A DNA stretch of 64,000 nt. It comes from Oscillospiraceae bacterium (lineage in GTDB: Bacteria > Bacillota > Clostridia > Oscillospirales > Ruminococcaceae). Position 1 is the first letter of the stretch. Each line of letters starts with the position of its first letter. The stretch is taken from positions 330,353 to 394,352 of the forward strand of contig JAJQGB010000009.1 in the NCBI GenBank assembly GCA_021200775.1, written 5' to 3'. This document shows, piece by piece, positions 46,739 through 56,583 of this stretch. A program made the translations under genes and the position numbers. Below the pieces are notes generated by a model. That model saw only the letters and a program-made list of their open reading frames with translations. It was not told the origin of the DNA and did not search any database.

Positions 46739-49054
46739 GTGAATGATTTTGATAGAGTATACCCCGGCTCCGACTATACCGACGAAGCAATTGATTCGAT
46801 AAAGCAGGCGATGAAGTGCGCAATGGACTTAGGGCACACCTACGTCGGCACCGAGCACCTGATTCTGGCACTTCTTAAAGACCCGACCCACCCGGCAGGC
46901 GAAATCCTTTCAAGCTATGGCGTAGGATACCAGTCCGTTCAGAGGAAAATCTGCGAGCTCGCCGGCAAGGGTTCAAAGAAGACAAATCTCTCGGTTGACG
47001 CCTTTACACCAGCGGCTAAGAGATGCCTGAAATTTGCAAGGAAGGCAGCCCTGGACCATGGCGCCCAAAAAGCCGGCACCGAGCACATCTTATATGCCAT
47101 CCTGGGTCAGCAGAACTCGACTGCCGGCTGTATTTTGGGTGAACTCACCGGCAACTCTTCCCGGATTTTTGCCGCAACAGCCGAAATCATCGAGCGTGAC
47201 AGCCACATCGAGTCCCCGTATCGCCCTAAGTCGAAAGCTCCGAACCTCGAAAAATTCGGCTTTGATATGGTCAGAAAAGCTAGCTCAGGCGAGTTCGACC
47301 CGTGCGCCATGAGAGAATCGGAAATCGAGCGAATAATCGGGATTTTACTTCGCCGCCAGAAGAACAATCCCTGCCTTGTAGGCGAAGCCGGAGTCGGAAA
47401 GACCGCCGTTGTCGAAGCTTTGGCAGGCAAAATCGCCGAAGGAAACGTCCCCGAACAGCTTGTGGGCACACGGATATATTCCCTCAGCCTTACGCAACTG
47501 CTAGCCGGTGCCAAATATCGTGGCGACTTCGAGGAACGCCTCAAATACTGCATCGACGAAGCCGCAACCATCGACGGAATAATTCTCTTCATCGACGAAA
47601 TCCACATGTTGATTGGAGCCGGTGCGGCGGAGGGAGCAATCGACGCCGCAAACATCTTAAAGCCGATGCTAGCCCGTGGCGAAATCCGTGTAATCGGAGC
47701 AACCACTTATGATGAGTACCAAAAAACCATCGAAAAAGACAAAGCCCTCGATCGCCGCTTCTCAATCGTCCGAATAAACGAGCCGGACGAAGCGACTGCA
47801 ATCACCATGCTGACACGTCTGAAGCCGAAATACGAATCCCACCACCATGTCAGAATCACCGACGAAGCGATAAGAAAGGCTGTCGAGCTCTCGAACCGTT
47901 CTATTCCCGACAGATACCTCCCCGACAAGGCAATCGATATCTTAGACGAGACCTGTTCTTCCGTCAAGCTGAAAAGCTTTACGAAGCGGCAAAGCATAAG
48001 TAAACTTGCAGGCAGTTTGACCGCAGAGGGACTCACAGAGCGGTATCTCAGCGAACTCACCAGTCGAGTAATAACTCCAACCGTCACAGGAGAGGATATC
48101 GCAAGTTGCATAGCTTTACAGACCTCCGTCCCCGATGAGCACGAGCTTATCCGGAATATTCCACAAATCGAAACCACCTTGAAGTCCCGCGTAATCGGTC
48201 AGGATGAAGCGATTTCGGATGTCATAAATGCCATTCGCCGTTCCGGCTCCGGACTCCGTGACGAAAACCGCCCGATTGCGACTTTACTATTCTCGGGACC
48301 CACCGGTGTCGGCAAGACTTCTCTTGCCAAAGCGGTCTCAGAAGCGATTTTCGGCAGTGACGACAAGCTCATCCGTTTCGATATGTCCGAATTTTCTGAG
48401 AAGTACTCACTTTCCCGCCTTATCGGTTCGCCTCCCGGCTATATTGGAAGCGAAAACGGCGGCGAGCTCACCGAGCGTGTGAGAAAGTCGCCCTACAGCG
48501 TCGTCCTCTTCGATGAGCTCGAAAAAGCGGATAGGGACGTAATCTCAATATTGCTTCAAATCTGCGACAACGGCTTTCTCACCGATTCGCAGGGCAGACA
48601 TGTCTCATTCAGAAACACCGTCGTCATCATGACAACCAACATCGTCAGTTCAAAATCCACATCCTGCGGCTTTATTTCTGCCGAAAGTTCTGACAGAAGT
48701 ACTTTATCAAGGCAGTTTTCAAGCGAGCTATTGAACCGGATTGACGCTATCTGCAATTTCAATCGCCTGTCGGGAGAATCCTGTCGTGAACTGACAAGGC
48801 AACTGCTTTCACAGCTTTCAAAGCGTGCCGCAACCGCCGGTGTCCGTCTTTGCTATTCAGACGGAATCGAGGACTACATTCTCTCGAAGTCGAACACATC
48901 CGAATTCGGGGCTCGTGAGATTAAGCGAGTGATAGCTTCAGAAATCGAAAACCCTCTTGCCTATGAACTGTCAATCGGCAGAAGAGGAGAGCTCATGTGC
49001 GAAATAAAAGACGGCAAGGCTCTTTTCAGAAGAAGCCTCACCGTCTCTGCATAA
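46739..49054 (+). CDS. clpC: Clp protease ATP-binding subunit (ClpC/ClpA-like), 771 aa
   Basis: N-terminal double Clp_N repeat (IDSIKQAMKCAMDLGHTYVG; TPAAKRCLKFARKAALDHGA), AAA-1 with Walker A GEAGVGKTAVVEAL and arginine DRRFSIVRI, then a short linker without the long coiled-coil M domain, and AAA-2 with GPTGVGKTSLAKAV, Walker B VVLFDELEKAD, GYIGSE and the C-terminal D2-small domain. Unfolds proteins for ClpP; no ClpP gene here. The UVR/M region present in true ClpC is shortened, so the adaptor use may differ. The start is GTG at 46739, 9 nt after GAGG; the frame runs far upstream but only over intergenic DNA. Confidence 0.9.
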   Translation: MNDFDRVYPGSDYTDEAIDSIKQAMKCAMDLGHTYVGTEHLILALLKDPTHPAGEILSSYGVGYQSVQRKICELAGKGSKKTNLSVDAFTPAAKRCLKFARKAALDHGAQKAGTEHILYAILGQQNSTAGCILGELTGNSSRIFAATAEIIERDSHIESPYRPKSKAPNLEKFGFDMVRKASSGEFDPCAMRESEIERIIGILLRRQKNNPCLVGEAGVGKTAVVEALAGKIAEGNVPEQLVGTRIYSLSLTQLLAGAKYRGDFEERLKYCIDEAATIDGIILFIDEIHMLIGAGAAEGAIDAANILKPMLARGEIRVIGATTYDEYQKTIEKDKALDRRFSIVRINEPDEATAITMLTRLKPKYESHHHVRITDEAIRKAVELSNRSIPDRYLPDKAIDILDETCSSVKLKSFTKRQSISKLAGSLTAEGLTERYLSELTSRVITPTVTGEDIASCIALQTSVPDEHELIRNIPQIETTLKSRVIGQDEAISDVINAIRRSGSGLRDENRPIATLLFSGPTGVGKTSLAKAVSEAIFGSDDKLIRFDMSEFSEKYSLSRLIGSPPGYIGSENGGELTERVRKSPYSVVLFDELEKADRDVISILLQICDNGFLTDSQGRHVSFRNTVVIMTTNIVSSKSTSCGFISAESSDRSTLSRQFSSELLNRIDAICNFNRLSGESCRELTRQLLSQLSKRAATAGVRLCYSDGIEDYILSKSNTSEFGAREIKRVIASEIENPLAYELSIGRRGELMCEIKDGKALFRRSLTVSA

Positions 49055-49059
49055 TTTTT

Positions 49060-50439
49060 TTAGTCCAAAGCCGCATTAAATGCCTGCCGAAGGTTTGAAA
49101 CGGGGACAATCTGAATCTTGTGTCCCGACTGAATCGCAGACATTCCGCTTCTCGGGACAATGCATTTCTCGAACCCGAGCCTTTCGGCTTCTTTGATTCT
49201 CTGCTCCAAATGCGACACGCTTCTAAGCTCACCGCCCAGCCCAATTTCACCGAATGCGATAACGTCGTCCCCGATGGGCTTGTCTTTGAGCGAAGAATAG
49301 AGTGCCAATGCTACCGGCAAATCCGCCGCAGGCTCGTTAATCCTGAGCCCACCAACAATGTTGACGTAGATATCGAGGTTTCCGAAATAGAACCCGACCC
49401 GTTTTTCAAGCACAGCCGTAATCAGCCACACACGGTTATAATCAAATCCAGATGCTGACCGCCTCGGAACCTGTAGCCCCGATTTCGTGACAAGAGCCTG
49501 AACCTCAGCGAGTATGGGACGTGAACCCTCCATAACGCATGCAACACAGCATCCGGAAACTCCGGTCGGTCGCCCTTCAAGAAGCATCTGCGAAGGATTC
49601 TTGACCTCGACGAGCCCCGAATTCTGCATGTCGAACATGCCGATTTCGTTCGTAGAGCCGAATCTGTTTTTAGCCGCCCTGAGAATTCTGTATGACAACG
49701 TCCGTTCTCCCTCAAAATAGAGAACCGCATCGACAATGTGCTCCATGACCTTAGGACCGGCAATCGCACCGTCCTTGTTGACGTGCCCGACGATGAAGAA
49801 GGGAATCTCCTCATTTTTCGCCGTCCTCATGAATAGCGACGTGCACTCCCTGACCTGTGTTATTGACCCAGCCGACGAGTTCAAATCATTAATCGACATC
49901 GTCTGAATTGAGTCTATGATAACGATATCCGGCTTGTTTTTTGAAATAGTCTCGCAGATGGAGCGTGCATCTGACTCCGCCAGAAGATAGAGATTCTCAG
50001 TAGTAACTCCAAGCCTCGAAGCTCTCAGCTTAATTTGCCTTACCGACTCTTCTCCAGAGACGTACAAAATCTCTTTGTCTCGTCCCATGTATTCGCAAAT
50101 CTGCAAAAGCAAAGTTGACTTTCCGATTCCCGGTTCTCCCCCGATAAGGACTACCGAGCCCTTGACAAGCCCGCCTCCCAATACTCTGTCGAGCTCGGAA
50201 ATGCCGGTGTGGTATCTCGTCTCGTTTTCCTTGTCGATGGGGTCAGAAAGGTTCACAATCTTGTCGGCTAAGTCCACTCCGCCGGAATTCTTGCCTGAAA
50301 AGCTTGATGCCTTTACAGCAGGCTGGAGCGCCACCTCTTCAAGTGAGTTCCAAGCCCCGCAGTTCGGGCATTTTCCGTTCCATTTCGGAGTAGTCGCACC
50401 ACATTCGCGGCAGACATAAGCTGAGCTCGCCTTTGCCAT
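49060..50439 (-). CDS. radA: DNA repair protein RadA
   Basis: 459 aa. Zinc finger CRECGATTPKWNGKCPNCG, RecA-like core with Walker A GGEPGIGKSTLLL, the RadA-specific KNRFGSTNEIGMFDM motif and a Lon-like C-terminal domain (SGFDYNRVWLITAVLEKRVG). RadA helps branch migration in recombination and transformation. ATG 50439 is 9 nt after AAAGGA; an ATG three codons upstream overlaps that site. Faces cwlD on the same strand; convergent with clp, 5 bp apart. Confidence 0.97.
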   Translation of the reverse strand: MAKASSAYVCRECGATTPKWNGKCPNCGAWNSLEEVALQPAVKASSFSGKNSGGVDLADKIVNLSDPIDKENETRYHTGISELDRVLGGGLVKGSVVLIGGEPGIGKSTLLLQICEYMGRDKEILYVSGEESVRQIKLRASRLGVTTENLYLLAESDARSICETISKNKPDIVIIDSIQTMSINDLNSSAGSITQVRECTSLFMRTAKNEEIPFFIVGHVNKDGAIAGPKVMEHIVDAVLYFEGERTLSYRILRAAKNRFGSTNEIGMFDMQNSGLVEVKNPSQMLLEGRPTGVSGCCVACVMEGSRPILAEVQALVTKSGLQVPRRSASGFDYNRVWLITAVLEKRVGFYFGNLDIYVNIVGGLRINEPAADLPVALALYSSLKDKPIGDDVIAFGEIGLGGELRSVSHLEQRIKEAERLGFEKCIVPRSGMSAIQSGHKIQIVPVSNLRQAFNAALD

Positions 50440-50460
50440 TTCGTACATTCCTTTCAGTTC

Positions 50461-51198
50461 TCAGACTCCATAGTCCGAGAAGATGTATTCTAAAATACCC
50501 GAGAAGAGCGTAAATGCAACTTCACTCTGGTATTCTTCCGTTTCCAGTTTATCCGCTTCCTCCTGATTTGAGAGGAACCCACATTCCGCCATCACAGCAG
50601 GGCACTCAGCAAAATGGAGTAAGTAAATTTCGCTTCCGACCGGCTTTGTCTCACGTTCGTTGTCCGGTTGAAGATATTTCACGAAACTGTTTTGGAGAAT
50701 CCCCGCCAGCTTCGCACTTTCCAAGCTTTCGGCGGTGTAAAACATCTGAGCACCCGAGTATCTCGAATCGGTATAGGTGTTCTGATGAATCGAGACGAAA
50801 ATCGCATTGTCGACGGAATTCACAATCGCAAGCCGGTTTTCCATGTCCGACTTCTTCTGATTTCCGAGTCCTGTAACTCCCGGGTCGTGAATGGAAGTAT
50901 CGGTAGATCTCGTGACTATAGTATCAAATCCCACCGCTTCAAGCATTCCCTGAAGCTTCAGCATAATACTGAGGTTAATATCTTTTTCCTCGACGCCGTT
51001 TATGCTGACACATCCGCTATCGATTCCGCCGTGACCGGCGTCTAAGATTATGGTTGGATAAACGCTGTCCGTCTCCGCGTCCACGGGGATAACCGCAATC
51101 GGCTCGTCAGCCGTATTCACAAATCCAAAAACCAGTAAGAATGCGCATAGCATCACTATAAGCGCACCAACCCGGTTAGTCCAAAGCTTCTTCAACAT
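50461..51198 (-). CDS. cwlD: N-acetylmuramoyl-L-alanine amidase, CwlD-like
   Basis: 245 aa. N-terminal signal/anchor (VGALIVMLCAFLLVFGFV), then an Amidase_3 fold with zinc ligands in IILDAGHGGIDSGCVS (His), NGVEEKDINLSIM (Glu), FVSIHQNTY (His) and the catalytic Glu in CPAVMAECGFLSN. CwlD makes muramic-delta-lactam in spore cortex with PdaA. Length and anchor match CwlD. 21 bp from radA on the same strand. Confidence 0.9.
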   Translation of the reverse strand: MLKKLWTNRVGALIVMLCAFLLVFGFVNTADEPIAVIPVDAETDSVYPTIILDAGHGGIDSGCVSINGVEEKDINLSIMLKLQGMLEAVGFDTIVTRSTDTSIHDPGVTGLGNQKKSDMENRLAIVNSVDNAIFVSIHQNTYTDSRYSGAQMFYTAESLESAKLAGILQNSFVKYLQPDNERETKPVGSEIYLLHFAECPAVMAECGFLSNQEEADKLETEEYQSEVAFTLFSGILEYIFSDYGV

Positions 51199-51262
51199 AA
51201 GAAAACCTCCGAAAGTAAACTTGTTTTGTACAAACTTATGAGGTTGTCTTATGTTTTATGCT

Positions 51263-51829
51263 TTATTTCCCGTAAACAACCTTCGCCCTCATATCGTAGT
51301 TCTTGTATCCGATATAGAACGAAATATAACAGGTAACGAGGAAAACAAGCGGCAGAATCGTTATAATGAGAAGCCCATACCACGGCAAATCCACAGCCGC
51401 CATAGTGGTACTAACCCCGTCGACCATCGAATTAGGAGCAAACAGGTATGTCCACGGCATGAAGTAGAATGTCAGTGTCTTGTACAAAGGATAGAAGTCA
51501 TACGAAACAACTCTGAACTTCGAGAGATAAACGAGTATCACAAAGATGTAGTTGATTCCGGTCGGAACAAGTCCCATCATAAATCCGAAGTAGGAGTTGT
51601 CGACTCCATCAAGTCTTGCGTCCTTGACTCCGGCTTTTTTTCCGGCTTTCCATGCGAAATCCCCATAGAGGCATACGCACGCACCGGTTGAGCATATTCC
51701 GAATACAACACTCATTCCGACTCCGATATTCTGATACGCCAACGGGAAGAACATAACGATTACAAATGCGGCAAGCTCGCACACGATAAGATAGAGTGCC
51801 GACTGAGCTAAAAGTTTTGGTTTATTCAT
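51263..51829 (-). CDS. Membrane protein of unknown family, 188 aa
   Basis: Five spans (LAQSALYLIVCELAAFVIVM; VGMSVVFGICSTGACVCLYG; FGFMMGLVPTGINYIFVILV; one more; LIITILPLVFLVTCYISFYI). The last span is followed by IGYKNYDMRAKVVYGK. Start ATG 51829 with GGGTG about 10 nt upstream; an earlier frame opening at 51868 is less likely. Unknown role; single gene. Confidence 0.7.
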   Translation of the reverse strand: MNKPKLLAQSALYLIVCELAAFVIVMFFPLAYQNIGVGMSVVFGICSTGACVCLYGDFAWKAGKKAGVKDARLDGVDNSYFGFMMGLVPTGINYIFVILVYLSKFRVVSYDFYPLYKTLTFYFMPWTYLFAPNSMVDGVSTTMAAVDLPWYGLLIITILPLVFLVTCYISFYIGYKNYDMRAKVVYGK

Positions 51830-51957
51830 AGTGGTATCATCACCCTTGATAGAAATTCGTACAACCATTATATATCATTTTCGGGGAAAGTACAATCCAC
51901 AAATAGAATTTTTCTGTCCGTTTCGGGCAAAATAGCATAAGAAATGGAGGCTATATC

Positions 51958-52137
51958 ATGAAGAAAATCAAAAAAGGCGAGAAAATAAGAATCTATAAAC
52001 CAAAAGGCGAGGTAATCCCCGTGTTCAAGGAAAACACGATAGTTGATAACTACACCGCCGAAAACGGCAGAGTGTATAATCGTTCCGAAGAGAATATACT
52101 TCTTGCCAGAGACGAAGTCGACGCAAACAAAAAGTGA
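51958..52137 (+). CDS. Small basic hypothetical protein, 59 aa
   Basis: ATG at 51958 is 7 nt after GGAGG. Begins MKKIKKGEKIRIYKPKGEVI and looks like a small beta-barrel with a charged helix (NRSEENILLARDEVDANKK). No family recognised. A clear ribosome-binding site and normal codon use support it. Faces right towards the recD2 gene group. Confidence 0.65.
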   Translation: MKKIKKGEKIRIYKPKGEVIPVFKENTIVDNYTAENGRVYNRSEENILLARDEVDANKK

Positions 52138-52231
52138 TTGCAAACCCGGACGCAAAGTAGTATAATTTCAGTAACGCCTTCTGACAAATCCGAATACTAT
52201 AGCAGTAGAAAAGCTATCAGGAGGAGTCAGG

Positions 52232-52534
52232 ATGGTACTTATAAAACTGGCAATAGGACTACTGTTTGTATTGGCAGTATTTCTGGCGGTGGAGCTTATA
52301 AACGAGCACTATTGCCGCAAAGAGACAGAATTAAGACCGCAGGCTGAGATAAGAATATACTACGAATCGGACTGCGAGTGTTTCGAGTGGCTGGTTTGCC
52401 GGATGAAGGAGTCGAAAGCCGTCCGGGACTGCAAGGCTCGGCTCATAGTCGTGGACTCAGTCAGGACGGAAGAAAGCCGCAAGTGGCTCGAAAGCTTGCA
52501 GAAAAAGATGGGAAACGCATTTGATATCGAATAG
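52232..52534 (+). CDS. Small membrane-anchored hypothetical protein, 100 aa
   Basis: One N-terminal span (IKLAIGLLFVLAVFLAVELI), then a cytoplasmic or extracellular domain with strand-helix alternation (EIRIYYESDCECFEWLVCRM; KARLIVVDSVRTEESRKWLE). Ribosome-binding site CAGGAGGAGTCAGG. Often seen near recD2 in clostridial genomes as an unnamed gene, by my recollection; function unknown. 12 bp from recD2. Confidence 0.72.
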   Translation: MVLIKLAIGLLFVLAVFLAVELINEHYCRKETELRPQAEIRIYYESDCECFEWLVCRMKESKAVRDCKARLIVVDSVRTEESRKWLESLQKKMGNAFDIE

Positions 52535-52546
52535 GGAAGTGACAAC

Positions 52547-54784
52547 ATGGCGAAGACTGAAGAAGTGAAAATTTCCGGAACCGTCGACAGCGTAACATAC
52601 CGCAACGACGATAACGGCTTTGCCGTCATAACCCTCGATTTGGGCGACGAGCTCCTGACAGTCGTCGGCGACCTAGGAAACGTGGATGAAGGAGAAGAGC
52701 TGGAACTCACCGGCACCTTCTCCGAGCATCCGAAGTTCGGTCACCAGTTCAAGGCGGCAAGCTGTGTCAGGTCTCTTCCTGTCGAAGTCTCCCAGATTCA
52801 GCGTTATCTTGCCAGCGGCGTTGTAAAGGGCATAGGACCGGTCACCGCAAAAGCTTTGGTCAAGAAATTCGGAGAAGAGACCCTAGATATTTTAGAGAAC
52901 CACCCCGAGCGCTTAACTGAAGTAAATGGCGTAACCGAAGCGAAGGCGAAAAAGTATTCGGAAGAGTTTTTGAAAGTTATCGGTTTCCGCAACGTAATCG
53001 GCTATTTCTCGAAGCTCGGGACTCCGACCATCTACGGCGTCAAAGCCTGGAAGCGCTACGGCGACAAGACAATCTCCCTTATTGAGCATAATCCGTATAT
53101 TCTTTGCGGAAACAGTGTCGAGCTCCCGTTTATGACTGCCGAAGAAATTGCCCGTGACAAGGGAATAGCTCCCGACAACTATCTCCGGCTTTCCGCCGGA
53201 ATCAAGTATATCTTAAACGAAAACGCCCAGTCCGGGCACACCTGCCTTCCAAAGGACAAGCTGATAGAAACCGCATCGAGCTTCTTAAACTGCGACAAGG
53301 AACTCATAAACAAGACAATCGCCTCCGAGGCAGAAGACGAATATCTCTACATATACATAAAAAACGGCAAGCAGTACGTCATGCTTAAAGAGTACTTCAC
53401 CGCTGAGGACTATATCTCCAGGCGTCTATCCATCATGAATTCCCTTGCATTCGACACCGGAATCAACTATGATGAGGTAATAGACCTAGCTGAAGAGGAA
53501 TTCAATATTACATACGAAGAAAAACAGCGCCTTGCAATCAACACAGCACTTTCAAAAGGCTTCATGATTTTAACAGGCGGACCCGGAACCGGCAAGACGA
53601 CAACTCTTAACGCAATAATTTCGCTTCTCGAACAGCAGGGACAGGAGGTCTATATCTGCGCCCCGACAGGCAGAGCCGCAAAGCGTGCTTCTGAACTAAC
53701 CGGCAGGGACGCAAAGACTATCCACCGCCTTTTGGGAGTAATCCCGTCGGTGGACGACCAGTTCAGGTTTGAGCACGACGAGGAGAACCTTCTCGACTGC
53801 GACGCATTGGTTGTCGATGAAATGTCGATGGTCGATGTCCTTCTCTTCGAGTCGCTTTTGAGAGCTACCAAAATCAATTGCAAACTGATAATGGTCGGCG
53901 ACAGCGACCAGCTTCCGAGCGTGGGAGCAGGAAACTTACTTCACGACATAATCAAGAGTGGCACCGTCCCGGTAATCGCATTGACCGAGATTTTCCGTCA
54001 GGCAAGCGAAAGCGCAATTGTCACCAATGCCCATAAAATAGTCCGTGGCGAAATGCCCGATTTAAGCCGCAACAACAGCGACTTCTTCTTCATGCAACGC
54101 CTTGACTTCGAGTCCTGCGCCGAGTTGACAGTCGACTTGTGCCTGAACCGCCTTCCGAAAACTTATGGTTTCTCGCCGATAGACGATATCCAGGTCTTGA
54201 CTCCCACAAGAAAAGGACCTTTAGGAACAGTAGAGCTCAACAAGCTCCTTCAGCGTGAACTGAATCCCCCATCATATGAAAAGTCGGAAATCAAAACTCC
54301 GTTATATACCTTCCGCCTCGGCGACAAGGTTATGCAGGTTAAAAACGACTACGATTTGGAGTGGAAAAAGGGCAAGGAGGAAGGCTCCGGCATTTTCAAC
54401 GGCGACATCGGCGTAATAACAAAGCTGAACGGCATTTTGGGCGTCATGGAAATCGATTTCGACGGCAGAGTCTGCAAGTATGACACGAAAAATCTCGGCA
54501 ATCTCGAACTATCATACGCCGCAACGGTGCATAAGAGCCAGGGCTGTGAGTTCGACGCCGTAATAATCCCGATTTTGGGCGGATATGACCGGCTCTATTT
54601 CCGAAATCTTCTCTACACGGCTGTCACGAGAGCAAAAAAGCTCCTTGTAATAGTCGGCTCAGCAAAGAGGCTTGAATTTATGATAAATAACAATAGAAGA
54701 ATGAACAGATATACCTGTCTTGAAGACATGCTCCGTAAAGACAGCTACAAGGGCGACAAGGAAGAGGCTTCAGAGGATGAATAA
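52547..54784 (+). CDS. recD2: ATP-dependent RecD2-type DNA helicase
   Basis: 745 aa. N-terminal RecD2 extension with OB-like and tandem HhH (ASGVVKGIGPVTAKALVKKF), Walker A LTGGPGTGKTTTLNAI (about 342-352), DEMSMVD (Walker B), GDSDQLPSVGAGNLL, TEIFRQA and the C-terminal YAATVHKSQGCEFDAVIIP. A 5'-3' SF1B helicase in repair. No RecB/RecC is present, in line with RecD2 acting apart from RecBCD. Overlaps comF by 8 bp. Confidence 0.96.
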   Translation: MAKTEEVKISGTVDSVTYRNDDNGFAVITLDLGDELLTVVGDLGNVDEGEELELTGTFSEHPKFGHQFKAASCVRSLPVEVSQIQRYLASGVVKGIGPVTAKALVKKFGEETLDILENHPERLTEVNGVTEAKAKKYSEEFLKVIGFRNVIGYFSKLGTPTIYGVKAWKRYGDKTISLIEHNPYILCGNSVELPFMTAEEIARDKGIAPDNYLRLSAGIKYILNENAQSGHTCLPKDKLIETASSFLNCDKELINKTIASEAEDEYLYIYIKNGKQYVMLKEYFTAEDYISRRLSIMNSLAFDTGINYDEVIDLAEEEFNITYEEKQRLAINTALSKGFMILTGGPGTGKTTTLNAIISLLEQQGQEVYICAPTGRAAKRASELTGRDAKTIHRLLGVIPSVDDQFRFEHDEENLLDCDALVVDEMSMVDVLLFESLLRATKINCKLIMVGDSDQLPSVGAGNLLHDIIKSGTVPVIALTEIFRQASESAIVTNAHKIVRGEMPDLSRNNSDFFFMQRLDFESCAELTVDLCLNRLPKTYGFSPIDDIQVLTPTRKGPLGTVELNKLLQRELNPPSYEKSEIKTPLYTFRLGDKVMQVKNDYDLEWKKGKEEGSGIFNGDIGVITKLNGILGVMEIDFDGRVCKYDTKNLGNLELSYAATVHKSQGCEFDAVIIPILGGYDRLYFRNLLYTAVTRAKKLLVIVGSAKRLEFMINNNRRMNRYTCLEDMLRKDSYKGDKEEASEDE

Positions 54785-55460
54785 ACCAGCCAGCAGGCTC
54801 TTAAGTGTCGTTTATCCGAATCGATGTGGCTTCTGCGGAGCAGTTATTGAGCACGACAAGCTCGTCTGTGCAAGATGCGCAGGAAGAGTGGAGCGTGAAA
54901 TCGAGCGCTCGAAAACCCAGTTTCCGCTTTATCTCAGCGTCGGTGAAGTCGTCTTTTCCGGTTGCTCGGCGGCAGGAAGCTACGACGGGACAATCCGTGA
55001 CGGAGTTTTACGGCTCAAATACCACTACGGCGAGAACGCCGCAAAGTATCTTGTCCCGGAGCTTCGGGACAACCTGTATCGGGCAGGCGTCGTCTCCCAG
55101 TGCGATATGATTACATATGTCCCGATGTCGAGAATCCGAAAGAATAAATACGGCTACAATCAGGCGGAGATAATCGCCCGGCTTCTTTCAAAAGAGCTCG
55201 GAATCCCGGTTGTTAAGAATCTCATCAGAAAGAAGCACACCCGCAAGGCTCAGCACGAGCAGTCGCTTGAACAACGTCAGATTCTTGCATCGAAGGTGTA
55301 CAAACCCGGAATAAACAAAACAGATATAACCGGCAAAACGGTTCTTCTCTGCGACGACATAATCACCAGCGGAAGCACTCTAAACGAGTGTGCAAAAGTC
55401 CTGAAAAGTCGTGGAGCCGAAAAGGTCTACTGTGCAGTACTGGCACAGTTAGCAGATTAA
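54777..55460 (+). CDS. comF: ComF-family protein
   Basis: 227 aa. N-terminal zinc finger (CGFCGAVIEHDKLVCARC), DGVLRLKYHYGENAAKYLV, and a phosphoribosyltransferase motif VLLCDDIITSGSTLNECAKV near the end. ComF helps process single-stranded DNA in competence. Start ATG 54777 overlaps the recD2 stop (ATGA type, 8 bp), so it is coupled. Confidence 0.92.
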   Translation: MNKPASRLLSVVYPNRCGFCGAVIEHDKLVCARCAGRVEREIERSKTQFPLYLSVGEVVFSGCSAAGSYDGTIRDGVLRLKYHYGENAAKYLVPELRDNLYRAGVVSQCDMITYVPMSRIRKNKYGYNQAEIIARLLSKELGIPVVKNLIRKKHTRKAQHEQSLEQRQILASKVYKPGINKTDITGKTVLLCDDIITSGSTLNECAKVLKSRGAEKVYCAVLAQLAD

Positions 55461-55478
55461 GAAAAAGGAGGTGCCCCG

Positions 55479-56486
55479 GTGTCAAGGCTTGATTTGGGAA
55501 TCGACTTAGGAACGGCAAACATAATAATCATGACCGGCGGCAGGGCAGTCCTCAATGAACCGACGGTAATCGCCTTCAATCGAAATACAGAGGAAGTAGT
55601 CGCTTTTGGTGAAGAAGCCTACAAAATGATTGGGCGTAATCCTCCGCATATCGCCGTAATCCGTCCTCTTAAAGACGGTGTAATCTCGAATAACGACATG
55701 GCGCAGGAGCTAATCCGCCTCTGCATCTTAAAAGTCATCGGGCATCGCCTCATCAATCCCAGAATCGTAATGTGCGTTCCGTCCGGAATAACGACCGTCG
55801 AGCGTAAGGCGGTCGTCGAAAGCGCGGTCTCAGCCGGTGCCCGAACCGTCTATCTCATCGAAGAACCGGTTGCGGCGCTTCTTGGAGCAGGCGCCGATAT
55901 CCTGAAGCCATATGGGCAGATGGTAGTGGATATCGGAGGCGGCACCACCGATATAGCCGTGACTTCTCTTGGAGGAGTAGTAGCCTCCGCTTCAGTGAAA
56001 TGTGCCGGAAACGTATTGGATAAATCAATCGCTAAATACATTGCCGACAAATATCGCCTTCTTATAGGTGAAAAAGCCGCCGAGGAGCTGAAAATCAGCA
56101 CAGCAAACGTCTTCTGGTCTTCGGATGAGCCTTCAGCCACCGTCACCGGCAGAAGCCTTATAAACGGACTCCCGGCATCGGTAAAAGTCAGCGAGCTTGA
56201 CCTGACAACTGCGATTCAGGAGAACATCGACACGATAATCTCTGCAATAATGTCGGTATTTGAGAAAACCCCGCCCGAACTCGCCGGAGACATAATAGAG
56301 TCGGGAATCATCCTGACCGGCGGGGGAGCCCTTATCAAAGGTTTGGACCTCTACATAACCCGGGAAACGGGAGTCAAGTGCCGGATAGCCGAAGACCCAC
56401 TCGGCTGTGTCGCCCGGGGAACATATCGTGTCTTCTCCATCCAGGACAAACTCCGCAACGGCTTTGAAAAAGTTTCAGTTTACTGA
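55479..56486 (+). CDS. MreB-family actin-like protein (Mbl/MreBH type)
   Basis: 335 aa. IDLGTANIIIMTGGRAVLNE (phosphate 1), VVDIGGGTTDIAVTSLGG (phosphate 2), GIILTGGGALIKGLDLYI (adenosine). It is an MreB paralogue, not next to mreCD, so closer to Mbl or MreBH in role: membrane-bound filaments guiding cell-wall synthesis, possibly during sporulation given spoIIR downstream. GTG start, 8 nt after GGAGG. Ends with two hairpins. Confidence 0.92.
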   Translation: MSRLDLGIDLGTANIIIMTGGRAVLNEPTVIAFNRNTEEVVAFGEEAYKMIGRNPPHIAVIRPLKDGVISNNDMAQELIRLCILKVIGHRLINPRIVMCVPSGITTVERKAVVESAVSAGARTVYLIEEPVAALLGAGADILKPYGQMVVDIGGGTTDIAVTSLGGVVASASVKCAGNVLDKSIAKYIADKYRLLIGEKAAEELKISTANVFWSSDEPSATVTGRSLINGLPASVKVSELDLTTAIQENIDTIISAIMSVFEKTPPELAGDIIESGIILTGGGALIKGLDLYITRETGVKCRIAEDPLGCVARGTYRVFSIQDKLRNGFEKVSVY

Positions 56487-56530
56487 AAGTAAACTGTGTT
56501 TTTCTGACCTGCTGACCGGCAGGTCTTTTT
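56476..56530 (+). terminator. Double hairpin and terminator after mreB-like gene
   Basis: CAGTTTAC/GTAAACTG (56476-56496, over the stop codon) and GACCTGC/GCAGGTC (56506-56525) followed by TTTTTCG. Confidence 0.85.
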
Positions 56531-56583
56531 CGTGAATAATAATTCCAATTCCTGCCAATAATCATCCCGAAAGGCGGGATAAC